64,000 nucleotides of DNA, from NCBI RefSeq assembly GCF_000317125.1, contig NC_019695.1, forward strand, positions 4,080,336 through 4,144,335, written 5' to 3'. Under the pieces are notes generated by a model, which did no database searches, was not told the origin of the DNA, and saw only the letters and a program-made list of their open reading frames with translations. Position 1 is the stretch's first letter. Every line of letters starts with the position of its first letter. The position numbers were made by a program, and so were the translations under genes. Positions 48,738 to 57,246 of the stretch are shown here, one piece after another. The DNA is from Chroococcidiopsis thermalis PCC 7203. Lineage in GTDB: Bacteria > Cyanobacteriota > Cyanobacteriia > Cyanobacteriales > Chroococcidiopsidaceae.

Positions 48738-50036
48738 GTGAATAATAACAGAAAACTCGGTGCGACAGAGCAAGCAATGGAAATCATGAATCGCTATGAT
48801 AAGTACTTCATAGTGACGGCAAGCCGCATTAAAGGAAACCTCAATGAAGAAACTTTGAAACAGGCTCTAGACTGTTTGCAAAATCGCCATCCTCGGCTAA
48901 AGTCACGAATTATTGGCTCGGCGGAACTACTTCATTTTGAAACTGAAGGTACGCCCGAAATTCCTTTACGGGTTGCGATCGCATCTCATCCCGAACAGTG
49001 GCAAGAAGTCCTTGAGGAAGAGTTAAACGAAAAACTAGATAGTAGTAAAGGACTAGTACGAGCAGTACTCGTTCGGATTGCTAGCCAGAACGATATTAGT
49101 TACTTAATCGTTACAGTTCATCATGCGATCGCTCTTGCTTCAACAGTTGTTAGACTACACTCAGAAATACTAACTTATTATCAAAAAATTAGTGCGGGTG
49201 AGAAAGATTTGTCAATCGTGAGTTTACCTGCACTTTCATCGATTGAAGAACTACTACCTAGTTCTGCTAAAGGAGTGAGAGGTGCGATCGCAAATGGATT
49301 ATTTGTATTGCGTACTTTTCTGAAATCTCTTTTGCATCGACCAATATCTTTAGGATTCGATCGGTCTAATTTTACTAATTCAGAGCGTTACAATCGATTT
49401 GTTCGCAGACAGCTTGACAAGAATTGTACCCAAAAACTTAGAGCGCGTTGCAAGCAAGAAAAAACAACTGTGCAAGGTGCTTTATGCGCTGCCATGCTAC
49501 TAGCAACTACAAGAATAATTAGTGTAGAGAAAGAAACAGTAGAAATTATCTGTCATTCATCCATAGACATCAGAAGATTTTTAGACCCAGTTATTAATGA
49601 TGAAAATGCGACCGTGGCGTTTTCTTATGCCACGGGATTTTTTAATGTAAGTAAGAATTTATCTTTTTGGCAGCTAGCTCGGCAAGTGAAAAGCCAGCTT
49701 GATATTAGTTTAATGAATCGCCACGAACTTTTTAGCAAAGTCATGACATATAAGTTAATGACCGATATGAGTTTGGCGAATCCTAAAATAGTACCTGATA
49801 GTGTTGCTGTGACAAATATTGGTAGTATCGATATAGCAAAGATGTACGGTTCATTGGAGCTAGAAGAAATCGGCTTTTTTCCAGTTCAGTCTATTGTCAA
49901 TAATAATTTCACTGTTGCCGCAACCACCTTCACTGACAAAATGTTTTTGAATTTTATGTTTTCAGAACCTTTAATAGAGCGAGACAAAATAGAAAAACTG
50001 GCAGAAAATATGTTATTTTATCTCGTTAATTGCTAA
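48738..50036 (+). CDS. Stand-alone condensation/PapA-like acyltransferase with altered HHxxxDG
   Basis: A 432-residue CoA-dependent acyltransferase-fold protein starting at GTG 48738. The N-terminal stretch LKQALDCLQNRHPRLKSRI and the segment LIVTVHHAIALAS are those of condensation and PapA5-type enzymes. The catalytic motif HHxxxDG reads HHAIALA: the second His remains, while Asp and Gly are replaced by Leu and Ala. The Asp is mainly structural, so activity is possible. C-terminal NIGSIDI and NFTVAATTF fit the fold. PapA-like enzymes release chains by ester formation, so this protein is a candidate for freeing the product from the last PCP-E module, which has no thioesterase (inference). Confidence 0.75.
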   Translation: MNNNRKLGATEQAMEIMNRYDKYFIVTASRIKGNLNEETLKQALDCLQNRHPRLKSRIIGSAELLHFETEGTPEIPLRVAIASHPEQWQEVLEEELNEKLDSSKGLVRAVLVRIASQNDISYLIVTVHHAIALASTVVRLHSEILTYYQKISAGEKDLSIVSLPALSSIEELLPSSAKGVRGAIANGLFVLRTFLKSLLHRPISLGFDRSNFTNSERYNRFVRRQLDKNCTQKLRARCKQEKTTVQGALCAAMLLATTRIISVEKETVEIICHSSIDIRRFLDPVINDENATVAFSYATGFFNVSKNLSFWQLARQVKSQLDISLMNRHELFSKVMTYKLMTDMSLANPKIVPDSVAVTNIGSIDIAKMYGSLELEEIGFFPVQSIVNNNFTVAATTFTDKMFLNFMFSEPLIERDKIEKLAENMLFYLVNC

Positions 50037-50152
50037 AAATATTATAAAAATTGTATTTACCTAATTTAACAGACAATATTTGTCAACGCTCGATCGCTTA
50101 CTATCAACTGATAATCATAGTTACTCTCGCACAATTCAAATAGGATAACTAT

Positions 50153-50896
50153 ATGGCGGTGTCAATCACAAATACTCCTTGGATTGAATATTATCAGCCC
50201 AATCCTCAAGCAAAGTTACGTTTATTCTGCTTTCCTTACGCAGGTGGTAGTGCTACAGTTTTTCGTACTTGGAATCGTGACTTACCAAGTTTTGTAGAAG
50301 TTTGTCCTATTCAACTACCTGGAAGAGGATCGCGCCTGAGGGAAACTCCTTTCACTCAGATTTCTCCTCTAGTCCAGACCCTCGGTAACGCTCTTTTTCC
50401 TTATTTAGACAAGCCATATGTCTTTTTTGGTCATAGTTTGGGTGCGCTAATAGGTTTTGAACTAGCTAGATATTTTCGCCGTAATATCAGTAGCAGTCCC
50501 ATCCATTTGTTCGTGTCTGGTCGCCAAGCACCTCATATTCCCGATCCGTTGCCTAGACACGCTTTACCAGAACAAGAGTTTTTGCAGGAAATAAAATGTC
50601 TTAACGGTACGCCTAAAGAAGTGTTGGAAAATACGGAAATGATGCAACTGTTAATTCCCCTCCTGCGGGCAGATTTGGTGCTTGACGAAGCCTATGTTTA
50701 CACTTCTGAACCTAGATTAGAATGTCCGATTACTGTTTTTGGAGGTTTAGAAGATCCCGAAACAAACTCCGAACAACTAGAAGCATGGCGCGAACATACT
50801 AATACTGCTTTTTCAATCGAAATGTTTCCAGGCAACCACTTTTTTATTAATACTGCACAGCCACTGTTACTGCAAGCGATCGCCCAAGTATTATAG
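50153..50896 (+). CDS. Type II thioesterase (YbtT/GrsT-like)
   Basis: A 247-residue alpha/beta hydrolase of the external thioesterase class found in NRPS and PKS clusters. It shows LRLFCFPYAGGSATVFRTW, IQLPGRGSRLRE, the nucleophile Ser in FFGHSLGALIGFELAR, and the C-terminal FPGNHFF with the catalytic His. Such enzymes remove wrong or stalled acyl groups from carrier proteins; YbtT does this for yersiniabactin. As the only dedicated thioesterase in the window it might also release the finished chain. It starts at ATG 50153, 116 bp after the acyltransferase gene; I see no promoter or terminator in that gap. Confidence 0.92.
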   Translation: MAVSITNTPWIEYYQPNPQAKLRLFCFPYAGGSATVFRTWNRDLPSFVEVCPIQLPGRGSRLRETPFTQISPLVQTLGNALFPYLDKPYVFFGHSLGALIGFELARYFRRNISSSPIHLFVSGRQAPHIPDPLPRHALPEQEFLQEIKCLNGTPKEVLENTEMMQLLIPLLRADLVLDEAYVYTSEPRLECPITVFGGLEDPETNSEQLEAWREHTNTAFSIEMFPGNHFFINTAQPLLLQAIAQVL

Positions 50897-50959
50897 AATA
50901 TCTAAGCTATGGCAATCGCGAAGTTTACTCGCTCGAAAAAGAGGAATTTATTTTAAGTT

Positions 50960-51961
50960 ATGAGCTTTCCTGTAATTAAGCAGATTAAAAGAGAATTATT
51001 ATTAGCATTTTTAGCACTGCTGGGAACACTTCTCATATCTTTGAAACCTGGAGACTCTGTTGAGGCTACCAATTTTAGTGTTGCTCCATTATTTCAACAG
51101 GTCAGTAGTTACGAAACAACAATAGGCGATCGCGGCGATCCGGCTGATATATACTTTCCCGTATCTAAGCCTAAAACTGACACTAAATTGTTACCCATAG
51201 CTTTATTTTTGCAAGGCACGTTTGTAGATAAATCTAATTATTCGGAGTTTGCTAGTATAGTAGCAAGATACGGATTTGTTGTCGTCGTTCCCAATAACTT
51301 AAATGACGTGCTTGTGCCTTTTGGGTTTCCAGAAGGTTTTTTCTCCGAACAGGAACAGGTGAATCAAGTCTTAGACTACATGAAAGAAGAAAATCGTCAT
51401 CCAGATTCTCCTGTTTTTAAACTACTCGATCCTAGCAAATTAGTATTACTCGGACACTCATCTGGAGGAGTAGTTGGACTCAATGCAATTCAGGGTACTT
51501 GTATTTTGCCGTATTGCAAAAGCGAATTTACTCGACCAAAAGAACTTGTAGGTGGGGCATTCTATGGTAGTAACTTCAATCTTTTAGGTCAATTCGAGCA
51601 AACGCCGACAATTGAGAATGACGGTATTCCCATAGTTACTTTAGCTGGTGTTTTAGATGGTTTAGCCACGTTCGATTCAGTCAAGGAAACATACAACCAA
51701 ATTCAAAAACCACCCAAATCTTTTATTAGTATTATTGGTGCTAACCACTACAGCATTACAAATACTAACAATCCTGTAGGCACAGTACCCGATCGCAATA
51801 CTCCTACCATTGACCAAAATGTAGGAATAGAAACACTTGCCCGTTGGGTCGCTCTTTTCTTACGAGCAAACATCCTTCAAGACAAAGATGCTTTTAACTA
51901 TGTTTATCGAGTAGGTGACTCCTTCGATTCAAATGTCAGTGTAATTAACCGAGTACACTAG
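50960..51961 (+). CDS. Exported alpha/beta hydrolase (chlorophyllase/dienelactone-hydrolase-like)
   Basis: A 333-residue protein with a basic N-terminus and one hydrophobic segment (LLLAFLALLGTLLIS), consistent with export to the periplasm or a membrane anchor. It has the nucleophile motif LLGHSSGGVVGL and the late GANHYSI with a likely catalytic His, in the arrangement of chlorophyllase-like and polyester-hydrolase-like enzymes. It follows the thioesterase by 63 bp and is the last gene of the plus-strand run. A periplasmic esterase could open or trim an imported metallophore to release metal, as Fes/IroE-type enzymes do; this is inference from position. Confidence 0.75.
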   Translation: MSFPVIKQIKRELLLAFLALLGTLLISLKPGDSVEATNFSVAPLFQQVSSYETTIGDRGDPADIYFPVSKPKTDTKLLPIALFLQGTFVDKSNYSEFASIVARYGFVVVVPNNLNDVLVPFGFPEGFFSEQEQVNQVLDYMKEENRHPDSPVFKLLDPSKLVLLGHSSGGVVGLNAIQGTCILPYCKSEFTRPKELVGGAFYGSNFNLLGQFEQTPTIENDGIPIVTLAGVLDGLATFDSVKETYNQIQKPPKSFISIIGANHYSITNTNNPVGTVPDRNTPTIDQNVGIETLARWVALFLRANILQDKDAFNYVYRVGDSFDSNVSVINRVH

Positions 51962-51976
51962 CCCTCTTGTCGGCAT

Positions 51977-52285
51977 TCAACGGTCTGCAATTGGCGTTCC
52001 TTCTTGCATTTCCTGAGATGGGTTGAGGATAACTTTTTATCCTTCTACCAATCCGTCTGCGATCGCTGCTACTAAATTGCTGCGGTGACTGACCTTGACT
52101 TGACGTTTATTTGCATGACCGTTCTCTACCACGAACGCACACCAGTTTTCCTGACAACGGAAAAGAGCATTGAGGGGAACAGTTAAAACATTGTGACCCT
52201 CCCAAACCACAATCCGTGTTTCCAAGCGGTAAGCATCAACTAACGGCACGGCACGATCGACAAAGTTAGCTAAGCTGTTCCACAT
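51977..52285 (-). pseudogene. C-terminal remnant of an efflux periplasmic adaptor (HlyD/RND type)
   Basis: The frame encodes VDAYRLETRIVVWEG, VLTVPLNALFR and WCAFVVENGHA, which is the C-terminal region of membrane fusion proteins of RND or ABC efflux systems. It is broken at both ends: an in-frame TAA (52037-52039) sits where family members have an Asp in 'EGDKVI', and the frame continues after it (KVILNPSQEMQEGTPIADR) to a stop at 51977. Upstream it is cut by the IS630 element; the apparent ATG lies in the element's terminal repeat. It is no longer functional. Confidence 0.75.
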
Positions 52286-53443
52286 TTAGCTTGCAATAAC
52301 AGTAATACCCTTATTTTTAACTTTTCGTCCCCATTTAATTATGAGTTCTCCTTGATTTAACAACCTATTTAATAAACTCTTTAGCTCATCTACTGATTTA
52401 AATAACCTATGAGATATATATTCTTTAGCTGAATACCACACTAGCTCTACTAAATTAAAATCAGGGCTATATTCAGGAAGAAAATATAGTTGAATATTCG
52501 AGAGGTTTTTTTCAATCTCTGCTAGAACTGCTTTCTTCTTGTGCCAACTAGCATTATCCAAGACTAGCAAAATTTTTGATCCCGATTCAGAAAAATTCGC
52601 TTCGAGATTACCTTGCATAACCCATTCGGTTTTTCCCAACTCATTCAACTTTTCTAATTGTTCATAAAAGCTTTCACCATTACCTTTTTCAATGAAATAG
52701 CAGATTCTTTTTTTGTCATGATACCTCACTCCTCCCATGAGATTTACTCGTCCACGACTCCGTTGCCCTGTCACTTTTTTTCTTGACCCTCTTTTGCCCC
52801 AAGTTTTTCGGCGAATCACTCTTAAACTAAACCCACTCTCATCCCAAAACCATACTTGAATCTTTGTCGGCTCAGTCTCTGAGGCTTCTAAGTATCCTTG
52901 GATTTTTTTCTTTAAATGCTTCCTTTTTCGTTAGACTTTGTCTGTCTTCTAGACTGTATTTTGAAGCGGGTTCGACGGACAGAGTACTCTGTCCAGCGAA
53001 CCCGCGCCCCAGAGGTAAGCGAACTTTTTTTGTTTAAGAATCCTCCGAATTTGTTCTCCACTTAGCTCGATTCCTGTTTGTTCTTTCATATATGTAGCTA
53101 ATCTGGCTGTTGTCCACTGTCCAAACTCATATCCAAATTCGCTCTTGTCTTTTTCAATCACATCCATTAATAAATTGATATATTCCTCAGTCGCTTTTCG
53201 ATAATTTTCCTAACTTCTACCATCTTTTAAACTGTCTAAATTGTCTGGATCTCCGTGTACACACCAATATGCTACACTTCTATAACTACAGCCCAATCAA
53301 TTACTGATTTCGTGGGTTATTTTCCCGTCATCCATCAGTAACAACATTAATATTCTCTGCGTAAACTGTGGATTTTTACTCTCTGATAGTGCTTGCTGTA
53401 AATTCTCTTTCTGCGATTGATTTAGATATCCTTTGACAGGCAT
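52286..53443 (-). pseudogene. IS630-family transposase, inactivated
   Basis: Reading from ATG 53443 the frame starts MPVKGYLNQSQKENLQQAL and shows helix-turn-helix sequence (TQRILMLLLMDDGKITHEIS). It then meets an in-frame TGA and later a TAG, continues with the winged-helix part (FGQWTTARLATYMKEQTG), is interrupted by an inserted palindrome at 52966-53005 that shifts the frame, and resumes with the DDE domain: VWFWDESGF (first Asp), ILLVLDNASWHKKK (second Asp) and LPEYSPDFNLVELVW (Glu). Catalytic residues survive, but two stops and the insertion prevent a full product. Confidence 0.85.
52966..53005. repeat. 40-bp palindromic element inserted in the transposase gene
   Basis: Outer arms GCGGGTTCG and CGAACCCGC enclose a perfect 18-bp palindrome GGACAGAGTACTCTGTCC, with a 2-nt mismatch between the two levels. 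The transposase reading frame is continuous on either side once about 47 bp are removed (YLW, then KYSLED), so this is an insertion and not ancestral sequence. Confidence 0.75.
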
Positions 53444-53503
53444 AGCATTAGCTTCACGCGCTTATTTAATTTCCATTTTATGCAATTTATATGTGGAACA
53501 GCT

Positions 53504-53977
53504 TACACGAGTGATACAGGTGAGCAGCAACAAACGTATCGTCTGATTTCTAGTTTGCTAGATATCGCCCTGTTTCCGGCTTCATTACTAGCTACTGAAT
53601 ACCATCAACGCTCTTGAAATAGAAAACACACTTGATGAACTTAAAACCCATTTGAATGGACGCAAAACTCCCATCCGCTCTCTCAAACCTCGTGAAGTTG
53701 TTCAAGAAATTTATGACTGGCTTTTGGGTCATTATGCCGTGCGACATTTAATGTTTACTGCTGCCCAACAAGCTGGAATAGCGCCGCTACGCTTGGGTTT
53801 TACTGGTACGCTTAAAGTCCTTCGACGCGCGATTAGTGATTTTCAAGATCTCCAACCAGAAGAATTACCTTTTTTTTCACCAAGCTGATTGCAGACATCT
53901 TGGCTGAAAAAATTCCGCCAAGACAGCCAAGAAGCAATCTTAGAGTTGTCAAAAAGCGCTCCGTCGGAGCGCTATAA
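53504..53977 (+). pseudogene. IS4-family transposase relic (C-terminal part)
   Basis: Plus-strand coding remnants in three frames: TSDTGEQQQTYRLISSLLD and LLATEYHQR; then after a frameshift EIENTLDELKTHLNGRKT, VVQEIYDWLLGHYAVRHLM and LGFTGTLKVLRRAI; then after a second shift at the T8 run near 53870 LIADILAEKIPPRQPRSNLR up to TAA 53977. This is the conserved C-terminal half of IS4/DDE_Tnp_1 transposases, including the YREK-type Glu region (EIEN). The 5' half is missing, cut at the TA where the IS630 element sits. Confidence 0.78.
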
Positions 53978-54051
53978 CACAATCGTGCGCCATCGAGCCA
54001 GATTTTTATATCTAGACTGCGGCAGTAGGATAAAAACTCATCAATATTCAT
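53965..54051 (-). pseudogene. First 29 codons of a lost NRPS gene (TubC docking domain)
   Basis: ATG 54051 overlaps the stop of the PKS remnant (ATGA) and begins MNIDEFLSYCRSLDIKIWLD, then GARLCYSAP, the opening of a TubC-type docking domain as at the N-terminus of the NRPS at 18223. The frame then runs into the IS4-type relic at the palindrome AGCGCTCCG-T-CGGAGCGCT (53955-53973). The rest of the gene is gone. Confidence 0.7.
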
Positions 54052-55818
54052 AGTTCTCCCTCCTCGCGATCGCCTACCAGAACTGTTTCGAGTTTCAACA
54101 TTTTCGCGAGCGCTTCAGGATATTTTTTCTGCAAGTATGCAGCAAATTCGTTAACAGTTGGCGCTTCAAAAATTGCTGAAATATGCACGATCTGCCCCAG
54201 TTGTTTTTGGAACTGGTTGATAAATGTCATCCCATTAATCGATTCACCACCCAGATCGAAAAAGTTATCGTGAATTCCTACTTGCTCGATCCCGAAAAGT
54301 TGTTGCCAGAGGTTAGCAATTATTTGTTCCAGGCGATCGCGCGGCGCGACATAGCAATTCGGTAAATTCGGTCTAGAGTATGCCGAGGATAAACTGTCTT
54401 GCTGGGGAATATCCGGTTCGCGTAGTTTCACTTGAATCGAGCGATCGATCCTGCTTTGTAAATCTCCCGTTGAAACAACTACCTGCTCGAATTCATCTTG
54501 GGATAAAATTCGTTGCAAAGCATCCATACCTTCTTCCGGTGCGATCGCGAATTCAGCCAAACTAGCACTAGTAAAAATATTTTTGTTATTTTTAAACTGC
54601 CAGATATCCCAGTTTACACCAATCCAAGGAATCGAATTATTTCGCTTCTGCTGATGGATAAAAGCATCCATAAACAGATTTGCAGCCGCATAAGCAACAG
54701 AACCCAAGCCTCCTAAAACAGAAGAAAGAGAAGACATCAACAAGCAAAAATCTAGTTGTTTTTCCTGTAAAATCTTTTCTAATACCAATAATCCATAAAC
54801 CTTCGATTGAAACTGGCGATCGCAATGTATTTTTTCAATCTTTTCAATAGTATTAAACGAGCTTTCTCCCAAAACTCCAGCAGCATGAATCACACCATTC
54901 AATCGACCAAATTGCGACTCAGCTTGAGCGATAACAGCTTGCATTTGTTGGATGTCAGCCACATCAGCAGCAGCTACCATCACCCGTGCGCCCAATGTTT
55001 CTAACCGTTGAACTTTCCGAATTTTGCCACTAATTTCATCATCTTCATCGTGAGTAGCTAGCCATTTTTCCCACTCATCTTTCGTCGGAAAAACCGCTCG
55101 CCCCGTCAGAATCAACTTCGCCTTGACACTCTTAGCCAAATACTCCGCCAACACCAATCCAATATTGCCAAGTCCACCAGTAATCAGATATACTCCACCC
55201 GTTCTAAGGAGTGCAGATGTATTTGTTTTTGGTAACTTAACTGATTCAAACGCTTGTACCCAACGCTGTCCCTTTCCATAAGCGATCGCCACATCATCAG
55301 ACACATCTACCTTAAGCGCCCTTTGCGCCTTTGCGTCTAACGCTTCGCTTCGCCTTCGGCTAATGCGTGACACCAAATCTTCTGCTTGACTTGGGATCGA
55401 CTCCCCCAACAACCGCTCCACTAGCTTCTCCGCATCAGAAATCATCACATCAATACTGCGACAATTAATATTGGGATATTCTTGCCCAATTACCTTCACC
55501 GCTGCCAATACAGTCGCTTTCTCTGGAGACACAATTTCTTCTGCCGTCACGCCGTGAAGATGGTTAGAGACAACCGTTAATTGCAAGCGATCGCCCAAAT
55601 TTTGCTTCCCCAATGCTTGAGTGAGAAACAGCAAACTATAGAATCCTCTAACTTGCGATCGCTCAAATATTTCAACATCCAACGCTATCTGGGTATAGGG
55701 TGCGATCGTCCACAGATGAATAACAGAATCTGGAAACTGCTGTCGGGCGTGCAGTGCTTGCAGCAAAGCCTCGTAATCTGGCGCTTGTTGCGGATTCAAG
55801 CTGTAGACACCCTCTTTT
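54048..55818 (-). pseudogene. Truncated PKS gene: KR-ACP end only
   Basis: A 583-codon open frame from ATG 55799, with homologous codons continuing upstream (EGVYSL) to the border of the IS element at 55819. It contains the KR structural subdomain, a KR with TGGLGNIG and the catalytic Ser and YAAAN, the KR tail (EGMDALQRILSQ, VVVSTGDL) and an ACP with GGESI. KS and AT are absent, removed by the insertion. A peptide RISRRRSEALDAKAQRALKV in the subdomain is encoded by an interspersed repeat (about 55312-55373). It resembles the two intact PKSs of the window but is not a copy of either. Even if a truncated protein is made, it cannot extend a chain alone. Confidence 0.82.
55312..55373. repeat. 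Interspersed repeat translated inside the PKS remnant
   Basis: The stretch with GCGCCTTTGCG and a CTTCGCTTCGCCTTCGGCTAA inverted motif is of the kind scattered between genes in cyanobacteria. Here it lies in the coding frame and adds an Arg/Ala-rich loop absent from the two homologous KRs. Confidence 0.55.
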
Positions 55819-56922
55819 ATACCATTTTATGAAATACCTGCTACAGATAAAGCTTGGAGAATATAATTCCAACCTGTTAAGCTAACAACGATTTCTGGTG
55901 TGAAAGAATTCAGAATATGCCGAACTTTATCTCTCAATTCATCCAGATTATTGAACAACTGCCAACCTAAAAAACTCTTGAGATACTACTGCCATAACCT
56001 TTCAATTGGGTTGAGTTCTGGGCAATGTGATGGTTGGAATAACAAGAGCATGTTGTCTGGTACTGTTAAATCATCAGCTTTGTGAAAGGAGCCGTTGTCA
56101 AGTTGTATAATGTGAAAATCTTTGGGATAAGTCTGAGAAAATAACTCTAAAAAAGCTTGAAAGCAGGTAGTGTCCAAGTGAGAAAACTCGTAGAAAAAGC
56201 GACAACCTGTTGTTGGCTCAACTATGCCGTAAAGGTAATAATTCTCAAGTTTCCATTGTCCGATTCCGATTGGTTTAACGCCAAAACCTGTGAGCAGTCG
56301 GCGCTCAATAGTTTTTAGCCCAAATCGAGATACCATTATGACACCAGTAGCGTAATTGACTCTCTTCTATTCCTTGACTGCCTAGAGATGTAACTATTGT
56401 TTGCAAAAGGCTTGGCAGTTTTTTTTAAACTTATTAAGTTCTTCTTGGTTCTGTTCGCTACTACGTGGTCGTGATGATTTCAGTTTGGCGTTTAGCTTGT
56501 CACGAACTAAACGGTGAACAACGTGATAATTTGCTTCAACTCCTAGTACAGTTTTGAACCATAACTGCACTTCTTTTAACGATGCGATCGCCTCTGCTGA
56601 TCTCACCATCGGTCTCCCTTGGCTTTTGTGTTGGGACAACAATTGGCATAGTCCACCACTACGATAAGAGCGTAACCAACGTTGAACTGTAACTCGATTC
56701 CGTCCCAGAATTGCTGCCAAGTGTTGTACTGTCTCGACTTGTTTTGTTTTCAGCAGATATAATGCTTGTACTCTTTCCTTGCCAAAAGCTGTTGTTTGTG
56801 CCGCTAATAACGTTTTCAGCTCTTCAACTGATTCAATGATGTCAATTTTAACCACGCCAGACATAGCATTTCACCTTTTGATACCTCCTACTATCTGTAG
56901 CATCTTTAAAGTAAAATGGTAT
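55819..56922 (-). mobile_element. Second IS630-family element, 1.1 kb, defective
   Basis: Imperfect inverted ends share ATACCATTTTA and, about 15 bp inside, GCTACAGATA. It carries a broken transposase gene on the minus strand and lies exactly where the PKS remnant loses homology. It differs in sequence from the element at 52273-53503, so the two are separate insertions. The exact end points and TA duplication are less clear than for the first element. Confidence 0.75.
55827..56864 (-). pseudogene. IS630-family transposase, frameshifted
   Basis: The N-terminal part (ATG 56864; LKTKQVETVQHLAAILGRN, then VTVQRWLRSYRSGG) is a helix-turn-helix region ending at TAG 56394. The DDE part follows in another frame (FGLKTIERRLLTGFGVKP, IQLDNGSFHKA, SHCPELNPIERLWQ), then a TAG, then a C-terminal piece (FLGWQLFNNLDELRDKV) to TAA 55827. 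At least one frameshift and one stop inactivate it. Confidence 0.82.
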
Positions 56923-57246
56923 TACGGGTGTATTTATTGCAGATTTATGTATAAAAACTGCTGTTTTTGAATTGTTACTAACTTGACATTGACCCGCAAA
57001 TTGTTCTATTCTGCTCAAGCTTATAAAAAATATTCGCAATAATATCGACTTAGATTTGAGAATGATTTAAGTGGATTGACTAGACGTGAGGAAACCGGAT
57101 TGAAAAGACAGTCGTTACTCCCAAGCTTGTGTGTGGGTGAGTTTTTTGTGTGGTTGACAACTCTTATTCGTTCCCAGTTGTCATCAATGCTTTTGACGAT
57201 GACATACGGTGCAACAGTTTAGGTAGATAGGGTGTGAGGTAAAGTC
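56923..57246. other. Leader region of the second TonB receptor
   Basis: About 320 bp without a gene. It holds the Fur-box-like site at 57056-57067 and a good ribosome site (GTGAGG) before ATG 57247. I see nothing else in it. Confidence 0.5.
57056..57067. promoter_or_regulatory. Putative Fur box (half-site pair)
   Basis: TTGAGAATGATTT shares the core TGAGAATGATT with the better site at 8288-8304. It lies 180 bp before the receptor start. The right half of the box is degenerate, so confidence is modest. Confidence 0.4.

Larger units (their letters stand above)
52273..53503 (-). mobile_element. IS630-family insertion sequence, 1.23 kb, defective
   Basis: The ends are matching inverted repeats (AGCTGTTCCACATTTA at the left, its inverse at the right, with TTGCA further in). 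Each end is flanked by TA (52271-52272 and 53504-53505), the target duplication expected for IS630/Tc1-mariner elements. Removing it joins the HlyD remnant to the IS4-type relic, so this element landed after those had met. Its single gene is dead. Confidence 0.88.

Noticed and set aside
53652-53888. Independent small gene of 78 codons
   Set aside because: It is the middle frame of the IS4-type transposase relic.
54048-55799. Intact 583-residue ketoreductase protein
   Set aside because: Homology to PKS continues upstream of the ATG to the IS border, so the frame is the tail of a truncated PKS.
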